Below the pieces are notes generated by a model. That model saw nothing but the letters and a program-made list of their open reading frames with translations. It did not search any database and was not told the origin of the DNA. Positions 59,536-64,000 of a stretch of 64,000 bases of DNA are shown here, piece after piece. Source of the DNA: JANLVI01 sp031363915 (lineage in GTDB: Bacteria > Vulcanimicrobiota > Vulcanimicrobiia > Vulcanimicrobiales > Vulcanimicrobiaceae); contig JANLVI010000015.1 in the NCBI GenBank assembly GCA_031363915.1, positions 44,077-108,076 on the forward strand. The letters are read 5' to 3'. The position numbers and the translations under genes are program-made. How positions within the stretch are numbered: position 1 is the stretch's first letter; the number at the start of each line of letters is the position of its first letter.

Positions 59536-61980
59536 TCAGCGTCGGAGCGCCGGGAGTTTCCAATCCGGGCGGATGAAGTGGCACGTGTATCCATCCGGGT
59601 ATTTTTCGAGGTAATCCTGGTGCTCGGGTTCGGCTTCCCAGAAATCGCCTGCCGCGGCGACTTCGGTGATGACTTTATTGGGCCAGATCCCCGACGCATC
59701 GACATCGGCAATCGTGTCGATCGCGACGCGTTTCTGCTCGTCGCTCGTGTAGAAGATCCCCGAACGGTAACTCAGCCCGCGATCGTTGCCCTGCCGGTTG
59801 AGCGTGCTTGGGTCGTGAATTTGAAAGAAGAATTCCAAGAGCGTCCGGAAGCTCGTGCGCTTGGGATCGAAGATGATCTCGATCGCCTCCGCATGCGTGC
59901 CGTGGTTGCGGTAGGTGGCATTGGGGACGTCGCCGGCCGAATAGCCGACCCGGGTTGAAATGACGCCGGGCTGGCGGCGAACCAGGTCCTGCACCCCCCA
60001 GAAGCAGCCGCCGGCAAGAATCGCGCGCTCGGTCGTGGTCGTCGTTGTCGTATCCATCGTGAAAGCAGAAACACTCCTTCGAGCTTGCATGGTTGCCGGG
60101 CGCTTTGCTAACATCCGCGTCGAATTCAAAATGAACGCAAGCTCCGAGGCGACGTGGATGAACGCCGCCAGGAGTGGGTTGAGTAGCCCGAGTGCGGCCA
60201 AGGCGATGCCGACGCTATCGACCACGATCGTACCGACGAAATTCTGCATCACGATCGCGCGCGTTTGCCGTGCGATGAGCAGCGTCTCGACGAACTTCGA
60301 GAGGTCGTTGCCGAGCAGCACGATGTCGGCGCTTTCCCGCGCGACGTCGGTTCCCGAGCCCATCGCCACCCCGACCGTTGCGCGCGTGAGCGCCGGCGCG
60401 TCGTTCACTCCGTCGCCAACCATCGCGACGATCTTCCCTGAGGCGACGAGCCGGCCGATGTACGATGCCTTCTCTTCGGGCAGCAGAGCGGCCGCGAACT
60501 CGTCGATACCAAGTTCGTGGGCCACGACTGACGCTACACGTTCGAGATCGCCGGTGAGCAGGATCGTCGTGATGCCGAGGGCTTTCAGAGACGCGACGGC
60601 CGCTCCGGCTTCGGCTCGAAGTACGTCCGCGATATGGATGGTTCCGAGATACCGGTCGCCCCGTGCCACATGCACGTCGATGCTTGCGGCATCATTCGAT
60701 GGTGTCGGCACAGAAAAACCGTGGCTCGTCAGCAACGCCGCATTTCCGACAAGGATCGTTTCAGCCGAGGAGACAGCTGTAACACCGCGACCGGGCTCGT
60801 AGGCGAATCGTTCGGGTTCCGTTGGCGCCTCGCCGAGCCGCTCGGCGTGCGCGACGATCGCGGACCCGAGCGGGTGCTCGGAGCGACGCTCGGCGATCGC
60901 CGCGATACGCACCAATTCCCGCTCGTCAACACCGCTCGCGGGGCTAAGCGCGCGCACTTCGGGCGCGCCGCACGTGAGCGTGCCTGTCTTGTCGAAAACA
61001 ACCGTGTCGACGGCGGAGAGTGCCTCCAAATACCGGCCGCCTTTGATGACGGCGCCCGCGCGCGCCGCCCGACCGACGGCGCCGAGGACGGCAAGCGGCG
61101 TGCCGGCGGCGATGCCGCACGCGCCTGCAACGATGATGACGGAAATCGTCGCAACGATGTTGCGCGTGAGCGCAAACGTCAGCACGGCCGCACCCAGCGC
61201 GAAATAGACGAGATAGCCGGAGAGACGGTCGGCGAGCCGCTCCACCGGCGCGCGCGATGCTTCGGCCGATTCAACGGCCTCGATGATGCGACCGAAACTC
61301 GTGTCGCGACCGATGCGTTCGACTGTCACCTCGAGCGCGCCGTGTTGATTGACGGTTCCCGCGTACACGGTTTTTCCGGTTGTCTTTTCAACCGGCATCG
61401 ACTCGCCCGTGATGCGTGCTTCGTCGACAAAAGAATGGCCCGCCGTGACGCGGCCGTCGACGGGGACGAGGGCGCCTGGGTTGACGAGAACCGATTCTCC
61501 GATTTCAAGACTTTCGGCAAGCACTTCACGGACGACGCCGTCGCGACGAACGAGGGCCGAGCGCGGCAAGAAACGCAGCAAGTCGCCGATGGCTTCCCGC
61601 CCGCGCGAAACGGTCATGTGCTCGAGGATCTCCGCCGCGAGTACGAACGCGGTTATCACCAGTGCCGTGAAGGATTGCCCGATGGAAAGGGCAGCAACGA
61701 GCGCGATCGTCATCGAGAGTTCCATCGTCATGCGCCGCTCGAGGATGTTCTCAACGGCTTCTTTAAAAATCGGATAACCGCCGACGAGCGTCGCGAAGAT
61801 GCCGAGGACGCTGTACGCGGCGAACGGTTCCCAAAGACGGAACCAGACGACGGTCGCCGCGACGACGACGAACGCTACGCGCGTTAGTTCCCACGGGTCG
61901 ACTTCGTGGGTCGCTTCGCGTTCGGCATCATCGGCTGGAGACATCAGGGATTCGGCGTCGCGCTCGACATTCTGAATCAT
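59536..61980 (-). CDS. P1B-type metal ATPase fused to MsrA
   Basis: One open frame of 814 residues. Residues about 1-641 are a heavy-metal P-type ATPase: membrane segments, actuator ITGESMPVEKT, TM6 VIIVAGACGIAAGTPLA where CPC-type metal ATPases have Cys-Pro-Cys, phosphorylation site FDKTGTLT, SEHPLG and MVGDGVNDAPAL. No N-terminal HMA domain. The linker KRPATMQARRSVSAFT leads without a stop into MsrA (642-814): ERAILAGGCFWGVQDLV, DVPNATYRNHGTHAEAIEII. ATG 61980 overlaps the RcnR-like stop (ATGA). Metal export and repair of oxidised methionine may be linked; separate translation of MsrA from ATG 60057 is also possible. Confidence 0.9.
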   Translation of the reverse strand: MIQNVERDAESLMSPADDAEREATHEVDPWELTRVAFVVVAATVVWFRLWEPFAAYSVLGIFATLVGGYPIFKEAVENILERRMTMELSMTIALVAALSIGQSFTALVITAFVLAAEILEHMTVSRGREAIGDLLRFLPRSALVRRDGVVREVLAESLEIGESVLVNPGALVPVDGRVTAGHSFVDEARITGESMPVEKTTGKTVYAGTVNQHGALEVTVERIGRDTSFGRIIEAVESAEASRAPVERLADRLSGYLVYFALGAAVLTFALTRNIVATISVIIVAGACGIAAGTPLAVLGAVGRAARAGAVIKGGRYLEALSAVDTVVFDKTGTLTCGAPEVRALSPASGVDERELVRIAAIAERRSEHPLGSAIVAHAERLGEAPTEPERFAYEPGRGVTAVSSAETILVGNAALLTSHGFSVPTPSNDAASIDVHVARGDRYLGTIHIADVLRAEAGAAVASLKALGITTILLTGDLERVASVVAHELGIDEFAAALLPEEKASYIGRLVASGKIVAMVGDGVNDAPALTRATVGVAMGSGTDVARESADIVLLGNDLSKFVETLLIARQTRAIVMQNFVGTIVVDSVGIALAALGLLNPLLAAFIHVASELAFILNSTRMLAKRPATMQARRSVSAFTMDTTTTTTTERAILAGGCFWGVQDLVRRQPGVISTRVGYSAGDVPNATYRNHGTHAEAIEIIFDPKRTSFRTLLEFFFQIHDPSTLNRQGNDRGLSYRSGIFYTSDEQKRVAIDTIADVDASGIWPNKVITEVAAAGDFWEAEPEHQDYLEKYPDGYTCHFIRPDWKLPALRR

Positions 61981-62249
61981 TTGAGATACGTCCGAACGAT
62001 ATCGACGAGTTCTGCTCCGGCGTCGCGTCGCTCGGTCGCGGTGGTGCCGTTGAGCACGTGTGAGACAACGTGGTCCTCGAGAACGACGGCCATCAGCCCG
62101 TTCATCGCTCCGCGTGCACTGGCAATAAGTTGCAGCGTCTCTCCGCATTCGACGTCCGCAGACAACGCGCGCTCGATTGCTTCGCACTGCCCCTTGATGC
62201 GGCGAACGCGCGCCAAAAGTTTTTCCTTATCTCGAACCGTATGACTCAT
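61977..62249 (-). CDS. rcnR: RcnR/CsoR-family metal-responsive repressor (RcnR-like ligands)
   Basis: DUF156 four-helix regulator of 90 residues from ATG 62249. The metal ligands of E. coli RcnR are all present at the same positions: His3 (SHTVRDKEK), Cys35 (VECGETLQ), His60 and His64 (LEDHVVSHVL). CsoR would have Cys at the last site and FrmR Glu. It therefore probably senses nickel or cobalt, and releases DNA when metal binds. Its stop overlaps the ATPase start, so it autoregulates the exporter operon. Confidence 0.9.
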   Translation of the reverse strand: MSHTVRDKEKLLARVRRIKGQCEAIERALSADVECGETLQLIASARGAMNGLMAVVLEDHVVSHVLNGTTATERRDAGAELVDIVRTYLK

Positions 62250-62278
62250 GAAGTCGATTTTCGGCGTAAAGTATAGCA

Positions 62279-62288
62279 TAGCCCCCTA
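62279..62288 (-). promoter_or_regulatory. Candidate RcnR-type operator
   Basis: On the minus strand the promoter reads TATATAGTGTAGGGGGCTAT. TAGGGGGCTA is a G5-C tract bounded by TA on both sides, the layout of RcnR/CsoR-family operators (TACT-G6-AGTA for E. coli RcnR, from memory). TATACT (-10-like) lies a few bases downstream, before the ATG at 62249. Binding here would block the exporter promoter. Confidence 0.55.
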
Positions 62289-62315
62289 CACTATATATTG
62301 ATTACAGTCCCACCC

Positions 62316-62763
62316 CTAGGCGAGTGATTCGGCGTTCCAGTCAATAGTCGAATGGCGGCATGCGGTCATCGCCCTCAATGCACCGCGAGATAGAGCGCAA
62401 CGCTCAGGTGACCGGTCCAGAGCGAATTCCACGGCATGCCAAAGGCCCGAACCTTTCCGCAGCGGGCCCGCGACCCATACCGTCTCGCCTGCCGTCAGCA
62501 AGAGCTCATCAAGCGTGGCATCTTGCGATATACTCGAAAGGGTGCAAATGATACCCAGTGCGCCGTAACACCACTGGAGCGGTGCATGCGTGCTCGGCGG
62601 CCCGCACGTGACCGGCAGATAGCGCCGTTGCGATCCGCGCGATGTGCCCCATCCAACGCACGTCGGTTGGGAATCTGGCGGCCAGCGAGCGCGCCGCCGC
62701 AAGCCGGCCCGTCGCTCCGATGAACAATTCGTTCGCGGTTTCCGTAAACGGCCGTGCAAGTTC
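62316..62763 (-). pseudogene. Possible gene remnant, frameshifted
   Basis: Two frames look protein-like in succession on the minus strand: FIGATGRLAAARSLAARFPT, IARIATALSAGHVRAAEHAC first, then YGALGIICTLSSISQDATLD, LLLTAGETVWVAGPLRKGSG and AMTACRHSTIDWNAESLA. Together they could be a helical (TPR-like) protein of about 140 residues broken by one frameshift near 62570. No family recognised. Upstream of it (62289-62315) is the RcnR-like promoter area. Confidence 0.4.
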
Positions 62764-62774
62764 GCGGATCTGAC

Positions 62775-63740
62775 CTACTGAACGACGACCGTCCCGATCA
62801 TATGCTCCGTGTCATCGTGGAACGCGCAGTGATACGAGTATGTGCCGCGTTGCGTGAACGTCAGACTGAAGGATGCACCCGGCATCAGCACGCCGGAGTT
62901 GACGAGTGCCGTACCGTCGTATGTGTTTCCGCCGCTCGGCGGCGCAAACGGATTCAGCGCGGGAAATGACGCGCCCGCAGGAGCGATGGTGACGGTATGC
63001 GGCTCGTTGTTGGATTGATTCGTCCACGTGACGGTTTGGCCGGCATTGATGGTGACGCTGGTTGCGTCTATTGTAGTTCCGCCGAGGAAGCGCAAAACAG
63101 TCGGCGTTGTCGGCGCGCCGGCAGCAAGGCCGGGTGATATGCCAGCGACGAGATGCGGTCCGCCGCTGACGTAGGGAAACTGCGTCACGGCCGCCGAGCC
63201 CACCGATAAGTCGCTCATTTGCATGGCCGTCGCGGGTCCATTGTACGCAGCCGGCTGGATCGGGTACGGCGTTCCCGCGGCCTGAACCACGATCGTACCT
63301 TTCATGCCTTGGTGAATCAAGCAGATGAACGCGTACGTCCCGGGTTTGGGAAACGTCAGCGCGTACGATTTTCCGAGCAGTTGAAAACCGGAGCTGACGT
63401 AGGCGCTGCCATCGTACGTAGAGCTGCCGGCCGGCGCTTGTGCCGCGGGCGTGTTCGGCGCAGGCGGCATCGTGACCGGCCCCAGCAGCGTCACGGTATG
63501 CGGCTCCCCTGAGGGGAACGTCCACTGGACCGTATCACCGGCGTCGATTGTGATCGATTGCGGATAATACTGGAGCACTTGAACGGCTTCGTTCGATAGC
63601 GATCCGCCGGTAACGATCGCGAACGTGGCTGGCCCAGCAAGCGGACGGCTTACCCCGGTGTCGCCGCCGCCGCAACCGGAAAGCGGGAGGATGAAAGCGC
63701 TTAAAGCGGCGACTGCCAGGCGCGTCGAAATAGCAATCAT
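62775..63740 (-). CDS. Tandem cupredoxin (plastocyanin-like) lipoprotein
   Basis: Lipoprotein of 321 residues (signal VAALSAFILPLSGC, lipobox). Two cupredoxin domains follow. Domain 1 (about 35-155) has type 1 copper ligands His in FPSGEPHTVTLL and Cys, His, Met in YAFICLIHQGMKGTIVV. Domain 2 (about 205-321) repeats them: NNEPHTVTIAPAG and YSYHCAFHDDTEHMIGTVVV. Both sites appear complete. It probably shuttles electrons at the cell surface. No terminal oxidase or denitrification gene is within the window to name its partner. Confidence 0.88.
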   Translation of the reverse strand: MIAISTRLAVAALSAFILPLSGCGGGDTGVSRPLAGPATFAIVTGGSLSNEAVQVLQYYPQSITIDAGDTVQWTFPSGEPHTVTLLGPVTMPPAPNTPAAQAPAGSSTYDGSAYVSSGFQLLGKSYALTFPKPGTYAFICLIHQGMKGTIVVQAAGTPYPIQPAAYNGPATAMQMSDLSVGSAAVTQFPYVSGGPHLVAGISPGLAAGAPTTPTVLRFLGGTTIDATSVTINAGQTVTWTNQSNNEPHTVTIAPAGASFPALNPFAPPSGGNTYDGTALVNSGVLMPGASFSLTFTQRGTYSYHCAFHDDTEHMIGTVVVQ

Positions 63741-63811
63741 AACTGATCCATTTCAAGCTCATTCGTTTACGGCACGTTCGTGCCACGAAGGTATGGCGGT
63801 ATACTACTCTT

Positions 63812-64000
63812 ATGTATCAACAGGGTCAAGTTTCGGGTCGCGCCAGTCAGCGACGCCGGACACGAATGCGGTGTGACCACGACTTCCACGAGGAGTGCCT
63901 AGATTCGCAACTTCATCGGTTTCTTGCGTCGCGTTACTCAACGCACGAGGGAATTAAGGCAGGCTACAAAGATAGGTTCTGGGGGGCAATAGCGAGCGCC
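63812..64000 (+). CDS. Open reading frame running off the window end
   Basis: From ATG 63812 the frame stays open for 63 codons to the window edge: MYQQGQVSGRASQRRRTRMR, then CDHDFHEECLDSQLHRFLAS and RYSTHEGIKAGYKDRFWGAI. A TATACT element precedes it. It is divergent from the cupredoxin gene. Too short to identify; it could be chance. Confidence 0.35.
   Translation, partial: MYQQGQVSGRASQRRRTRMRCDHDFHEECLDSQLHRFLASRYSTHEGIKAGYKDRFWGAIASA

Noticed and set aside
1..64000. tRNA, rRNA, insertion sequences, prophage, CRISPR
   Set aside because: I looked for conserved tRNA arms, transposase motifs, terminal inverted repeats and repeat-spacer structure and found none I could support by eye.

Overview
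This 64 kb window is high-GC bacterial chromosome. Genes are packed tightly, many stops overlap the next start (ATGA, GTGA, TAGTG), and GTG and TTG starts are common. I see no rRNA, tRNA, CRISPR array, insertion sequence or phage module. Many products are exported: lipoproteins, a penicillin-acylase-like enzyme, an S10 peptidase, an M61 peptidase, cupredoxins and periplasmic MsrA. With the FecR/DUF6600 protein and SpoIIE-type phosphatase this suggests a free-living, probably aerobic soil-type bacterium. An uncultured lineage such as Eremiobacterota (WPS-2) is my guess, not a demonstrated placement. Several genes carry single frameshifts, two of them at T homopolymers, so the sequence may be a metagenome contig with indel errors.

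Layout. 0-12.6 kb: LivF fragment, amidohydrolase, FabH-like synthase divergent from a class II aldolase/aldehyde dehydrogenase/MetX-like group, a FecR-DUF6600 protein, lipid genes (PAP2, diacylglycerol kinase) and a SpoIIE phosphatase. 12.7-30.5 kb: peptide-binding lipoprotein, SDR, DUF1028, MBL hydrolase, penicillin acylase, periplasmic MsrA, glutathionyl-hydroquinone-reductase-like GST, a 1026-residue BNR/sortilin-type propeller, and a LivJ-type binding protein followed by an S10 carboxypeptidase and an MgtE_N/CBS protein. 30.5-39.1 kb: MsrB, a BTAD regulator and a duplicated RiPP-like locus. 39-44.2 kb: thymidine kinase, HD hydrolase and a MaoC / DsbA-FrnE / PLP-lyase / PII-like cluster. 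44.2-57.4 kb: DEAD-box helicase, M61 peptidase, glutarate hydroxylase (GlaH/CsiD), YceI, TspO, a MocR regulator and KorAB 2-oxoacid:ferredoxin oxidoreductase. 57.4-64 kb: decayed genes, then an RcnR-type regulator with a P1B-ATPase fused to MsrA, and a tandem cupredoxin lipoprotein.

Two systems stand out. First, 31.7-38.9 kb holds a split-borosin-like cassette: a small precursor with a helical binding domain, a tetrapyrrole-methylase-fold peptide backbone N-methyltransferase, and a translationally coupled AAA-LuxR regulator. The cassette is duplicated in tandem. In the second copy the regulator is intact, but the methyltransferase has been cut down to its two ends around a 32-bp perfect palindrome and the precursor is degenerate.

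Second, the DsbA/FrnE-family oxidoreductase at 42.07 kb has an in-frame UGA exactly where the first cysteine of the CPxC active site belongs. It is followed at the right distance by a hairpin with a GGUCU apical loop like the E. coli fdhF SECIS. This is a strong selenoprotein candidate.

Methionine sulfoxide repair recurs: a periplasmic MsrA, an MsrB, an MsrA fused to a metal exporter, and an MsrA pseudogene.
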